DNA of 14,228 bases from Rhodobacterales bacterium UBA3089 (GCA_002367255.1 DFBD01000213.1:11255-25482), one strand, 5' to 3'; positions 8,126-13,838 are shown, counted from the stretch's first letter. Notes: generated by a model from the letters alone, not told the origin. Translations and numbers: made by a program.

Positions 8126-8275
8126 TCAGCGCTTAACAGCGTTGTAAGTGGCCAACGCCAGAACGCCTGCGCCAACAATTACCAGCCACGAAACATGCGG
8201 CACATGCAGCGCACCGGATGTGTGCGCCAAGGCTGGGGTTGCTGTGATTGTTGCTAGAGCAATAAGAATTCGCAT
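8126..8275 (-). CDS. Small 49-residue exported or membrane peptide with histidines, first gene of the cob operon
   Basis: The ATG at 8275 has a strong ribosome binding site, GGAAGGA, 7 bases upstream, and the TGA is four bases before cbiX. The product begins MRILIALATITATPALA, a typical signal peptide with an ALA cleavage site. The predicted mature part is about 32 residues, starting HTSGALHVPHVSW with three histidines. A hydrophobic stretch (LVIVGAGVLALA, 31-42) follows and it ends NAVKR. It could be a membrane-anchored periplasmic metal-binding peptide; the HxnHxxH spacing (residues 18, 24, 27) and its place before cbiX suggest cobalt. I do not recognise the family. It is not a clear CbtB, whose histidines lie at the other end. 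The gene call rests on the start signal, signal peptide and tight spacing. Confidence 0.65.
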   Translation of the reverse strand: MRILIALATITATPALAHTSGALHVPHVSWLVIVGAGVLALATYNAVKR

Positions 8276-8279
8276 TGTA

Positions 8280-8317
8280 TTTTCCTTCCGGTTTCATCGG
8301 TCCACCATGGAAGAAAA
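8280..8317 (-). promoter_or_regulatory. Hairpin sequestering the ribosome binding site of the 49-residue gene
   Basis: On the minus strand UUUUCUUCC (8317-8309) can pair with GGAAGGAAAA (8289-8280), with one bulged G. This closes a 19-base loop and buries the Shine-Dalgarno GGAAGGA. Such an arrangement is the usual output stage of a translational riboswitch or attenuator. It is seen by inspection of complementarity only; no folding energy was calculated. Confidence 0.5.
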
Positions 8318-8347
8318 CGCACCTTGTCGCCCTATTCGAGCACCTGA

Positions 8348-8448
8348 CAGTTCCGGCTTTAGCCCCCTATTTGGGTCGACCTTGACCAGACGCGCTTTCA
8401 GCCCCGAAGGGCACCGTCTATGGGTCGTTTGTAGGGGGCCGGAAGCTG
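8348..8448 (-). promoter_or_regulatory. Structured leader RNA, three-way junction, candidate riboswitch
   Basis: A composite stem of 16 pairs joins CAG/CTG (8448-8446 with 8350-8348), TTCCGG/CCGGAA (8444-8439 with 8356-8351) and CCCCCTA/TAGGGGG (8438-8432 with 8369-8363). It has a one-base bulge and a six-base CTAAAG bulge. Inside are two hairpins. One is AGACG/CGTCT carrying an internal loop GT/TGAAAGCG and a GCCC-UUCG-GGGC cap. The other is GGTC-AAGGTC-GACC. Parts resemble the 5' half of alphaproteobacterial cobalamin riboswitches (GACGGTGCC, GGGCTGAAA, and later GGAACTGT). However, the AGGGAA segment and a proper B12 box are not present, so it is either a strongly divergent cobalamin sensor or something else. 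It lies in the 199-base leader of the cob operon. Confidence 0.5.
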
Positions 8449-8474
8449 CGACGCAAGGTAGAATGCAACGGTTT

Positions 8475-8873
8475 CTAGTTGTCGGGCGCCTTTGTTTTTT
8501 GCAACGCGACCATCAAACTGCAAACCAGCAATCCAATAGCAACGGGAGACCAAAGCACTCGTTCCAACATGACTGGCGTCGCGAGATTCATAATCGTCGA
8601 CATCACATTGATCCCGACAACCAGCCAGATTAAACGTCGTGACAGCCCGTACCATTTGGGCAAAATGTAACCTATCCTCGTTGCAACTATGCCCGCCAGT
8701 GACATCAGTAACAGCCCTTGAATTGCGGCTGCGATCCGTATCGGTGCCGGCATCACCCCCGGGTACTGCCCAGCCATTGCCACGTCCCCCCACGGTGCGC
8801 CAAAGGCCAGTGCGAATTGGAAAGAGACGATTATTGACGTTAAAACCAGATAGAAGCGGAGGAGGTTTGGCAT
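8475..8873 (-). CDS. Conserved four-helix integral membrane protein, function unknown
   Basis: The 132-residue protein is hydrophobic, with four likely membrane helices at about 6-27, 44-68, 82-103 and 108-125. Between helices 1 and 2 is FGAPWGDVAMAGQYPGVMP, which would be a conserved outer or inner loop. An LPKWYGLSRRL segment with positive charge lies between helices 2 and 3. The ATG at 8873 is chosen because AGGTGA lies 7 bases upstream. The ATG at 8891 has no such site and would coincide with the predicted transcription start. No catalytic motif is visible. It sits just upstream of the cob leader on the same strand but reads as an independent unit with its own promoter. A link to B12 or cobalt is only possible from position. 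Confidence 0.8.
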   Translation of the reverse strand: MPNLLRFYLVLTSIIVSFQFALAFGAPWGDVAMAGQYPGVMPAPIRIAAAIQGLLLMSLAGIVATRIGYILPKWYGLSRRLIWLVVGINVMSTIMNLATPVMLERVLWSPVAIGLLVCSLMVALQKTKAPDN

Positions 8874-8895
8874 AGGGGTTTCACCTGTCATTTAT

Positions 8896-8925
8896 GTATA
8901 ATTGAACAATTAATATGATCGGCAA
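8896..8925 (-). promoter_or_regulatory. Predicted promoter of the membrane protein, with a palindrome in the spacer
   Basis: On the minus strand a -35-like TTGCCG (8925-8920) and a -10-like TTATAC (8901-8896) are separated by 18 bases. The palindrome TAATTGTTCAATTA (8912-8899), with six-base arms around two central bases, overlaps the spacer and the -10 box, a normal place for a repressor operator. Transcription would start a few bases before the ATG at 8873. The promoter is inferred from motif similarity; the palindrome is seen directly. Confidence 0.4.
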
Positions 8926-9350
8926 TTACAGAAATATCTGGTTACGGACGTAGTTCTTTTCAAGAAGGCCGGCTACTTCGATTCAGGCACGCAAAATGGG
9001 GCGCATGTTGGAAACAGCGCCATGATCTTGTGAATTCTCGGGAGGTTCTGCTGCAGAACCGGATGTGACCGCCATGGGGTATGAAGGTCGGATAGCGAGG
9101 AAGTATCGCGCCGTGGCTTGCCCGACTGCGCCGCCGGTAGCGTCTGCTGCACCAAACGCCGCCAACTTCGAGCAGTTTGTCTGGTGTAGAAATGTCAATT
9201 GCCCGGCGCGATATCCCCAGTTGGCTTTGTCAGAGCCATGCCCAGCGAGAGTGGTTATACAGGGAGATGGTTAATATTTTGTGTAGATTTGACGGTATAT
9301 ATCGTTTGCGGGAAACATGCATCCAAAGGTCACGCCGCGGATTTTCCCAG
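8926..9350. other. Intergenic stretch without a supported gene
   Basis: This lies between the divergent membrane-protein and hsp20 genes. A minus-strand open frame at 8983-9198 (71 codons, TTG start) has no ribosome binding site I can defend and no recognised domain. It is alanine- and glycine-rich in its middle (AAFGAADATGGAVGQATA) and could be the remnant of a former gene or mobile element end. A perfect short inverted repeat lies at 9044-9060, and another weak one, TGGCT/AGCCA, at about 9221-9237. From about 9250 to 9310 the sequence is AT-rich. Confidence 0.5.
9044..9060. repeat. Perfect inverted repeat GGTTCTG-CTG-CAGAACC
   Basis: Seven-base arms surround a three-base centre. There is no adjacent gene start or T-run to make it a clear operator or terminator. 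It may belong to a degraded element in this intergenic region. Confidence 0.6.
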
Positions 9351-9364
9351 TTGATTCAGATCAA
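9351..9364 (+). promoter_or_regulatory. FNR/FnrL-type binding site upstream of hsp20
   Basis: TTGATTCAGATCAA is a perfect match to TTGAT-N4-ATCAA, the site of FNR-family oxygen regulators. Its centre is about 83 bases before the hsp20 ATG at 9441. A -10-like GATACT at 9385-9390 would place transcription start near 9397, so the site would be centred close to -40. That is the position expected for a directly activated (class II) promoter. Confidence 0.75.
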
Positions 9365-9440
9365 CGCAAAGACCCGCGATATCTGATACTCGATACGTAC
9401 CCGCCACATTATGGGAAACTTGCACAATGGAGAAATTGTT

Positions 9441-9989
9441 ATGACAGATAAATCAGGAATAGTTGAGGTTAAATCCGACAACAATGAGACAACCGACCCG
9501 GGGACAGTTGCTACACTGCGCGAAAGGATCGATCATTTATTCGATGAATTTCAGGAAGGCTGGCCCTTCGGTTCAATGCGCAGACGCGCCGCCCATACCA
9601 TGGGCGCACCCTTCCATACCATGGGCGTACCCTTCGAGTGGGGATTCCGCTCACCGGTTGTCGATTTCGTCGACCGTGGGAAATCCATTGAGTTGAAGGC
9701 CGAACTGCCTGGAATGGATGAAAGCGATATCGAGGTGCATCTGACGGACAGGGTACTAACCATCAGTGGCGAGAAGAAAGAGGAGCACGTCGAGGGTGAA
9801 AAGGACAGCGATTACTACCTCTCGGAACGGCGCTATGGCTCTTTCAAGCGTTCGATATCCATTCCCGAAGAGGTTGATACCGATAAGGTCGAGGCCTCGT
9901 TCAAGAAGGGGGTTTTGACGGTCAGTTTGCCAAAGGATGTCAAAGCGTTGAAAAAGGCGAAGAAGATCGAGGTGAAAAGCGGAGGGTGA
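9441..9989 (+). CDS. Small heat-shock protein, Hsp20/alpha-crystallin family
   Basis: This is an ATP-independent chaperone that holds unfolding proteins. Of 182 residues, the first 71 or so are a variable N-terminal arm. The alpha-crystallin domain starts near SPVVDFVDRGKSIELKAELPGM and ends with the signature ASFKKGVLTVSLPK. The C-terminus KKIEVK resembles the short IxI/V anchor used in oligomer assembly. The ATG at 9441 is chosen because GGAG stands 8 bases upstream; an in-frame ATG at 9411 has no such site. Residues 52-65 hold a doubled HTMGAPF/HTMGVPF heptapeptide from a 21-base duplication. A perfect FNR-type box suggests induction under low oxygen. It is unrelated to the B12 genes by function and is divergent from the membrane protein. 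Confidence 0.95.
   Translation: MTDKSGIVEVKSDNNETTDPGTVATLRERIDHLFDEFQEGWPFGSMRRRAAHTMGAPFHTMGVPFEWGFRSPVVDFVDRGKSIELKAELPGMDESDIEVHLTDRVLTISGEKKEEHVEGEKDSDYYLSERRYGSFKRSISIPEEVDTDKVEASFKKGVLTVSLPKDVKALKKAKKIEVKSGG
9594..9635 (+). repeat. 21-base in-frame tandem duplication inside hsp20
   Basis: Two adjacent copies, 9594-9614 and 9615-9635, begin CATACCATGGGCG and differ at one base (C at 9607, T at 9628). They encode HTMGAPF and HTMGVPF in the flexible arm before the alpha-crystallin domain. The high identity suggests a recent duplication. Confidence 0.9.
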
Positions 9990-9998
9990 GTTGGCGTT

Positions 9999-10016
9999 AA
10001 GCCCCCCGTTTGGCTT
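9999..10016 (+). terminator. Weak terminator-like hairpin after hsp20
   Basis: AAGCC (9999-10003) pairs with GGCTT (10012-10016), followed by TCTC rather than a full T-run. It lies ten bases after the hsp20 stop. The stronger palindrome at 10034-10058 may do the actual work. Confidence 0.35.
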
Positions 10017-10020
10017 TCTC

Positions 10021-10075
10021 GAAATGTAATTGCAGGGTGTGTGCTTCGTACGCACCCTACGGTTGCTGCACTTAC
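10021..10075. repeat. REP-like palindromic element, copy 1, between convergent hsp20 and SDR genes
   Basis: The core hairpin pairs AGGGTGTGTGC (10034-10044) with GTACGCACCCT (10048-10058), 11 pairs including two G-U type, with a TTC loop. It is flanked by GAAATGTA on the left and CACTTAC on the right. The same flanks and the same CACCCTACGG edge occur in the larger element at 10873-10961, so the two belong to one family. It probably acts as a bidirectional terminator here. Confidence 0.7.
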
Positions 10076-10120
10076 GGTTAATGCAGAATGTTTGATTTCG
10101 AAGTCGAACGTCGTGGTGCC

Positions 10121-10774
10121 TTAAAACGGCATCTCGGCGCCATCGTAGCCCTCGAAAACACCCGTTGTTTCCATGGACAGAATATCGATCCGCTCTAACA
10201 AACCTTTGGCCGAGGTTTCAGCGTTTATATCTGCGGCGCTCCCGCCCATGTCGGTTGCGACCCAGCCCGGATGATAGCTGCCGAGTGCAACGCCGTCACC
10301 GTGCAGATCAACCGCAAGGTTGCTGACAAGATTGGTGACCGCCGCCTTGGACGCACGATAGATATACGATCCACCCTTCGCACGCGCGTTTGATCCCATT
10401 TGCGACGATATCACGGCGATTTTTCCACGGCTTTTACAGATATTCGGCAGGGTTGCCTGAATGGTGGCAAATACACCCGCGACGTTCACGGCCATGCCTT
10501 GCGCCCAGAGATCAAGTGCGAATCCGGTGTCCAGATTTTGACCTTTGTCCAGATAAACACCTGCGTTGCAGATCAGGATATCAATTTCACGTCCCTCAAT
10601 ATCGCGCCCAAACCGCGCCACGCTTTTGGGGTCGGTAACATCGAGTTGCAGCCAGTCTTGGCCATCTGGCACAACGCGGCTGGTGCCGATCACTTCATGC
10701 CCCGCGGCAGTGGCCTGTTTGGCAAGCTCCGCACCGATGCCACGATTAACGCCAGTTATAAGATATGTAGCCAT
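10121..10774 (-). CDS. Short-chain dehydrogenase/reductase (C-factor/CsgA-like SDR)
   Basis: This is a 217-residue NAD(P)-dependent oxidoreductase of unknown substrate. The Rossmann nucleotide loop is TGVNRGIG (7-14), followed by LDVTD (44-48), the NAG motif at 70-72 and Asn97 in VNVAG. The active site is of the short CsgA-like type: SSQMGSNARAKGGSYIYRASKAA, with the Tyr139-x3-Lys143 pair, then HPGWVATDMGG. The ATG at 10774 has AGGA 7 bases upstream. It is shorter than classical 250-residue SDRs, as is normal for this subgroup. It stands alone between two related palindromic repeats and is convergent with hsp20. Nothing ties it to cobalamin synthesis. Confidence 0.93.
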   Translation of the reverse strand: MATYLITGVNRGIGAELAKQATAAGHEVIGTSRVVPDGQDWLQLDVTDPKSVARFGRDIEGREIDILICNAGVYLDKGQNLDTGFALDLWAQGMAVNVAGVFATIQATLPNICKSRGKIAVISSQMGSNARAKGGSYIYRASKAAVTNLVSNLAVDLHGDGVALGSYHPGWVATDMGGSAADINAETSAKGLLERIDILSMETTGVFEGYDGAEMPF

Positions 10775-10872
10775 GGGGTGTTCCTCGCTGGGTGTTTGAG
10801 GGTAAGGGTAGGGTAATATTCGGGAGGCTTCAATTTATAATTGTGGATGGAGACATCAACGGTTTCACTAAC

Positions 10873-10961
10873 GAAATGTAGGGTGTGCGGTCCCCGCGCA
10901 CCATTGCAAGGGCCGAGATGTTGAACGGTGCGCGGGGACCGCACACCCTACGGGCACTTAC
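10873..10961. repeat. REP-like palindromic element, copy 2, with perfect 25-base arms
   Basis: The left arm 10878-10902 begins GTAGGGTGTGCGG. The right arm 10927-10951 is its exact reverse complement and ends CCGCACACCCTAC. The loop is 24 bases. The flanks GAAATGTA and CACTTAC are shared with copy 1 at 10021-10075. It lies between the cobO stop and the SDR start, where it would stop transcription from cobO. There is no ORF and no T-run. Confidence 0.85.
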
Positions 10962-11032
10962 TCGTATACGATTTTCAAAGAAACCATTGCCCCATTTGCA
11001 CAAGCCCCCTCAACTTCAATAAAAATTCGCCC

Positions 11033-11647
11033 CTAAAACTCAACGCCCCTCTGCGCCTTAACCCCAGACCTGAACGGATGCGCTAGCAATTCCATCTCGG
11101 TTGCCAAATCCGCGATCTCCAGCAGTTCCGGCTTGGCGTTCCGGCCAGTCAAAACCACGTGGGTCATCGGGGGCTTTTCCTCTTTCAGGAAACGCACCAC
11201 CTCGTTCACGTCGATGTAATCATAGCGCAAAGCGATGTTGATTTCGTCTAGCAGCACCATCTTGTTGCGTTCGTCCAAGATCAGTTCCTTGGCCTTTTCC
11301 CACGCAGCCTGCGCCATTTCGATGTCGCGGGATTTGTCTTGGGTTTCCCATGTAAACCCCTCGCCCATGGCGTAGAAGGGGCAAAGGTCGGAGAATTGCT
11401 CGGTAATCAGTTTCTTCTCGCCGCTTTCCATGCCGCCCTTGATGAATTGCACTACGGCGCAGGGCATACCCCATGCGATGTGGCGGAAGATCATGCCGAA
11501 TGCGGCCGAGGATTTGCCCTTGCCCTTGCCGGTATGGACGATAACCAGCCCGCGTTCCTCGGTTTTGGAGGCCATAATTTTGTCGCGGGCGGCCTTCTTC
11601 TTGGCCATCTTCATGTTGTGACGTTCGGTATCTGCGGATTCGGTCAT
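11033..11647 (-). CDS. cobO: Cob(I)yrinic acid a,c-diamide adenosyltransferase (CobO/BtuR)
   Basis: CobO transfers the adenosyl group of ATP to the reduced cobalt of the corrinoid, forming the coenzyme form. The 204-residue protein has the P-loop VHTGKGKGKSSAAFG (37-51), a long basic N-terminal helix (MKMAKKKAARDK), VVQFIKGG, and MVLLDEINIALRYDYID with the Walker-B-like acidic residues. It also has HVVLTGRNAKPELLEIADLA and the C-terminal KAQRGVEF. The ATG at 11647 is chosen because AAGGGGA lies just upstream and the protein then has family length. The open frame extends to 11743, but that extension is leader sequence. It is separated from the main cob operon by three unrelated genes and is divergent from nadA. 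Confidence 0.96.
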   Translation of the reverse strand: MTESADTERHNMKMAKKKAARDKIMASKTEERGLVIVHTGKGKGKSSAAFGMIFRHIAWGMPCAVVQFIKGGMESGEKKLITEQFSDLCPFYAMGEGFTWETQDKSRDIEMAQAAWEKAKELILDERNKMVLLDEINIALRYDYIDVNEVVRFLKEEKPPMTHVVLTGRNAKPELLEIADLATEMELLAHPFRSGVKAQRGVEF

Positions 11648-11772
11648 GATTTTCCCCTTTTGGTTGGAAGTCAGGATGCCGCGTTGGAACAACCGAGGCA
11701 ATACGAAAAACACCGCGCGCTTCGAGTAACCTTTTAGTCGCACTCTTTGAAGTGGGAACTGTTAATACTTAA

Positions 11773-11784
11773 GTGTAAAAACAC
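11773..11784. promoter_or_regulatory. Small inverted repeat GTGT-AAAA-ACAC between cobO and nadA
   Basis: This four-base-arm palindrome sits 26 bases before the nadA GTG, in the 163-base divergent region. Its position would suit an operator for nadA, but the arms are short and I match it to no known regulator with certainty. Confidence 0.2.
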
Positions 11785-11810
11785 CGAAACCTCGTACCAA
11801 AGGATTTACC

Positions 11811-12860
11811 GTGCTGGCGACCAACGAAATAAAAGCGCTCCTTGCGGAGCATTACGACCTTACGCCCTCGCTTGAGAAAGCCGAAGCGACGCGGGATATA
11901 TATGCGAAGACAGATCGGGTTATTCCGCTGGCTGAGTGGGCAGTATATGCCCCGTATGTGATTGAAATAAATCGCTTAAAGAAAGAACGCAACGCGGTCA
12001 TTCTTGCGCATAACTATATGACGCCGGAAATCTATCACGGGGTTGCCGATCATGTCGGGGACAGCCTGCAATTGGCGATCAAGGCCACGGAGGTTGAAGA
12101 AGATGTAATCGTCCAGTGTGGCGTACATTTCATGGCCGAGACCTCGAAAATCCTGAACCCCGCCAAAACAGTGCTGATGCCGGATATGGCGGCGGGGTGT
12201 TCGTTGGCGGAATCTATTACCGCTGAAGGGGTTGCCGAGATGCGTGCAAAATACCCCGGCGCGCCTGTGGTTTCCTATGTGAACACGACGGCCGAGGTGA
12301 AAGCGGCCTCGGATATTTGCTGCACATCGGCCAATGCGGTGCAGATCGTTGATGCGATGGAAGGCGACACTGTGATTATGACGCCGGACCAGTTTCTGGC
12401 CCAAAACGTTGCCAATGAAAGTAAGAAGAACGTTGTTTGGTGGGCGGGAAGCTGCATCGTGCATGAGCTATACGAAGCTGAAGACCTTCGCGCCTATCGC
12501 GAGTCAGAGCCTGACATCAAAATCATCGCCCACCCCGAATGCACCCCCGAAGTGGTTGCGGAGTCGGATTACACCGGCTCTACCCGTGGGATTGTTGACT
12601 GGGTACACGAACATAAACCTGCAAAAGTGATGTTGGTGACCGAGTGTTCGATGGCGACAAATATTTCGGATGAGCTGCCCGAGGTGGAATTCGCCAAACC
12701 GTGTAACATGTGCCCCTACATGAAGAAGATAACGCTAGAGAAAATTCTGTGGTCTTTGCATACGATGGGCACGGAAGTTGTGGTCGAACCGGAGGTCGCC
12801 GCGAAGGCGAGGCTGGCGGTTGAACGCATGATCGACCTTAGCAAATCGTTGAAAATCTGA
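11811..12860 (+). CDS. nadA: Quinolinate synthase A (NadA)
   Basis: NadA condenses iminoaspartate with dihydroxyacetone phosphate to make quinolinate in de novo NAD synthesis, using a 4Fe-4S cluster. The 349-residue protein has ILAHNYMTPEIYHGVADHVGDS (64-85), VQCGVHFMAETSKIL with Cys103, MAAGCSLAES, WAGSCIVHEL with Cys215, HPECTPEV (241-248), TECSMATN, and CNMCPYMKK with Cys301. Cys103, Cys215 and Cys301 are the expected cluster ligands. The start is GTG at 11811 with AAAGGA six bases upstream. nadC follows after 31 bases. nadB, often between nadA and nadC, is not there, so iminoaspartate must come from an enzyme encoded elsewhere. Confidence 0.97.
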   Translation: MLATNEIKALLAEHYDLTPSLEKAEATRDIYAKTDRVIPLAEWAVYAPYVIEINRLKKERNAVILAHNYMTPEIYHGVADHVGDSLQLAIKATEVEEDVIVQCGVHFMAETSKILNPAKTVLMPDMAAGCSLAESITAEGVAEMRAKYPGAPVVSYVNTTAEVKAASDICCTSANAVQIVDAMEGDTVIMTPDQFLAQNVANESKKNVVWWAGSCIVHELYEAEDLRAYRESEPDIKIIAHPECTPEVVAESDYTGSTRGIVDWVHEHKPAKVMLVTECSMATNISDELPEVEFAKPCNMCPYMKKITLEKILWSLHTMGTEVVVEPEVAAKARLAVERMIDLSKSLKI

Positions 12861-12891
12861 AGTCCACACTGGAATTGCAGAGGAAAAGCAA

Positions 12892-13746
12892 ATGAGCACC
12901 GTTTACACGCCCTTGCCGGACATCATTCTGGAACCTGTGATCCGAAACGCCATCGCCGAGGATCTGGGCCAATACGGTGACATCACCACCCGCGCCGTGA
13001 TCTCGGCTGACACGACTTATTCCGCCCAGCTGAACGCCCGTGAAAGCGGTGTGGTTTCCGGCATGCAGATTGCCGCGATAACATTTCGCCTGATCGACCC
13101 TTCGCTTGCGATAACCACGCATATTAGGGATGGCATGCCTTGCAAATCCGGCGATGCGCTGATGACGATCAAAGGGAGTGCCGCCTCCATTTTGATGGGG
13201 GAACGGGTGGCGCTTAACTTTGCAGGGCGGCTAAGCGGTATCGCCACAATGGCGGCTGCATTTGTGACCGAGACACGTGGCACAGGGGCGCGCATCACAT
13301 GCACTCGCAAGACAACACCGGGTTTACGTATTGTTGAAAAGCAGGCCGTTCTGCACGGTGGCGGCTTTAACCACCGTTTTGGCCTAAGCGATGCGATCCT
13401 GATTAAAGACAATCATATCGCAGCCGCGGGCGGAATTTCCGCGGTCTTGAAACGCGCCAAGGCGGTTGCATCGCACATGGTCCGCATCGAAATCGAGGTG
13501 GATCGGTTGGAGCAACTGGAAGAGGTTTTGGCTGAAAATGTTGCCGATGCAGTCTTGCTTGACAACATGGACACCAAAACCCTGAAAAGGGCGGTAGCGA
13601 TGGTTAACGGGGCGTTAATAACCGAGGCCTCGGGCAATATGCGCCTTGATCGTATCGCCGAAGTGGCCAGCACCGGTGTTGAATATATCTCGTCGGGGGC
13701 GCTGACCCATTCCGCCCGAACACTTGATCTGGGTCTGGATTTTTAG
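12892..13746 (+). CDS. nadC: Nicotinate-nucleotide pyrophosphorylase, carboxylating (NadC)
   Basis: NadC turns quinolinate and PRPP into nicotinate mononucleotide (NaMN). The 284-residue protein has the conserved core CTRKTTPGLRIVEKQAV (137-153), GGGFNHRFGLSDAILIKDNHI (156-176), EIEVDRLEQ, VLLDNMD, EASGNM and the closing GVEYISSGALTHSA. The ATG has AGAGGA about eight bases upstream. It is the second gene of the nadA-nadC unit and ends in a hairpin facing the convergent cobN. NaMN is also the co-substrate of CobT in making the lower ligand of B12, which may explain the location among cob genes; that link is inference. Confidence 0.97.
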   Translation: MSTVYTPLPDIILEPVIRNAIAEDLGQYGDITTRAVISADTTYSAQLNARESGVVSGMQIAAITFRLIDPSLAITTHIRDGMPCKSGDALMTIKGSAASILMGERVALNFAGRLSGIATMAAAFVTETRGTGARITCTRKTTPGLRIVEKQAVLHGGGFNHRFGLSDAILIKDNHIAAAGGISAVLKRAKAVASHMVRIEIEVDRLEQLEEVLAENVADAVLLDNMDTKTLKRAVAMVNGALITEASGNMRLDRIAEVASTGVEYISSGALTHSARTLDLGLDF

Positions 13747-13768
13747 CACGCCAGCGCCGCGTGCTAAA
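13742..13768. terminator. Hairpin at the nadC stop, probably terminating nadC and cobN transcripts
   Basis: TTTAGCACGC (13742-13751) pairs perfectly with GCGTGCTAAA (13759-13768) around a seven-base loop. The left arm contains the nadC stop codon. It lies between the convergent nadC and cobN ends. On the plus strand no T-run follows, so it is imperfect as an intrinsic terminator. Confidence 0.55.
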
Positions 13769-13838
13769 CAAACATTTGCCCACTGATATCGAGGCGGACT
13801 TCACTGAGTTCAGGTTCGGAGAGGTCCATACGATTGAG

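Noticed and set aside
8122..8178. N-terminal extension of CbiX by 19 residues
   Set aside because: It lies in another frame of the 49-residue gene; MAKYGVMVCGHGSR at 8121 is the family N-terminus.
8381..8418. TPP riboswitch, because of GGTGCC...GGGCTGAAA
   Set aside because: TPP aptamers need CTGAGA and a later ACCTGAtctGG...GCGTAGGGA arm. Here the loop is CTGAAA, the second arm is missing, and the genes are not thiamine genes.
8276..8474. Standard cobalamin riboswitch
   Set aside because: The 5' part is suggestive, but the AGGGAA segment and the closing B12 box (a CCnGGAGACC-like sequence) are not found. Only a weak GAAACCGGAAGG is near the right place, so it is reported as a candidate structured leader instead.
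8983..9198. 71-codon minus-strand frame as a gene
   Set aside because: It has a TTG start, no ribosome binding site and no recognisable domain; it is kept only as a possible relic.
10878..10951. CRISPR repeat
   Set aside because: It is a single inverted repeat, not a regular array of direct repeats with spacers, and no cas gene is near.
11648..11743. N-terminal extension of CobO by 32 residues
   Set aside because: The ATG at 11647 has an AAGGGGA site and gives the normal family length; the upstream frame is merely open.
11976..12464. Minus-strand frame of 162 codons inside nadA
   Set aside because: It is antisense to a complete nadA with all cluster cysteines, and has no ribosome binding site or recognisable motif.
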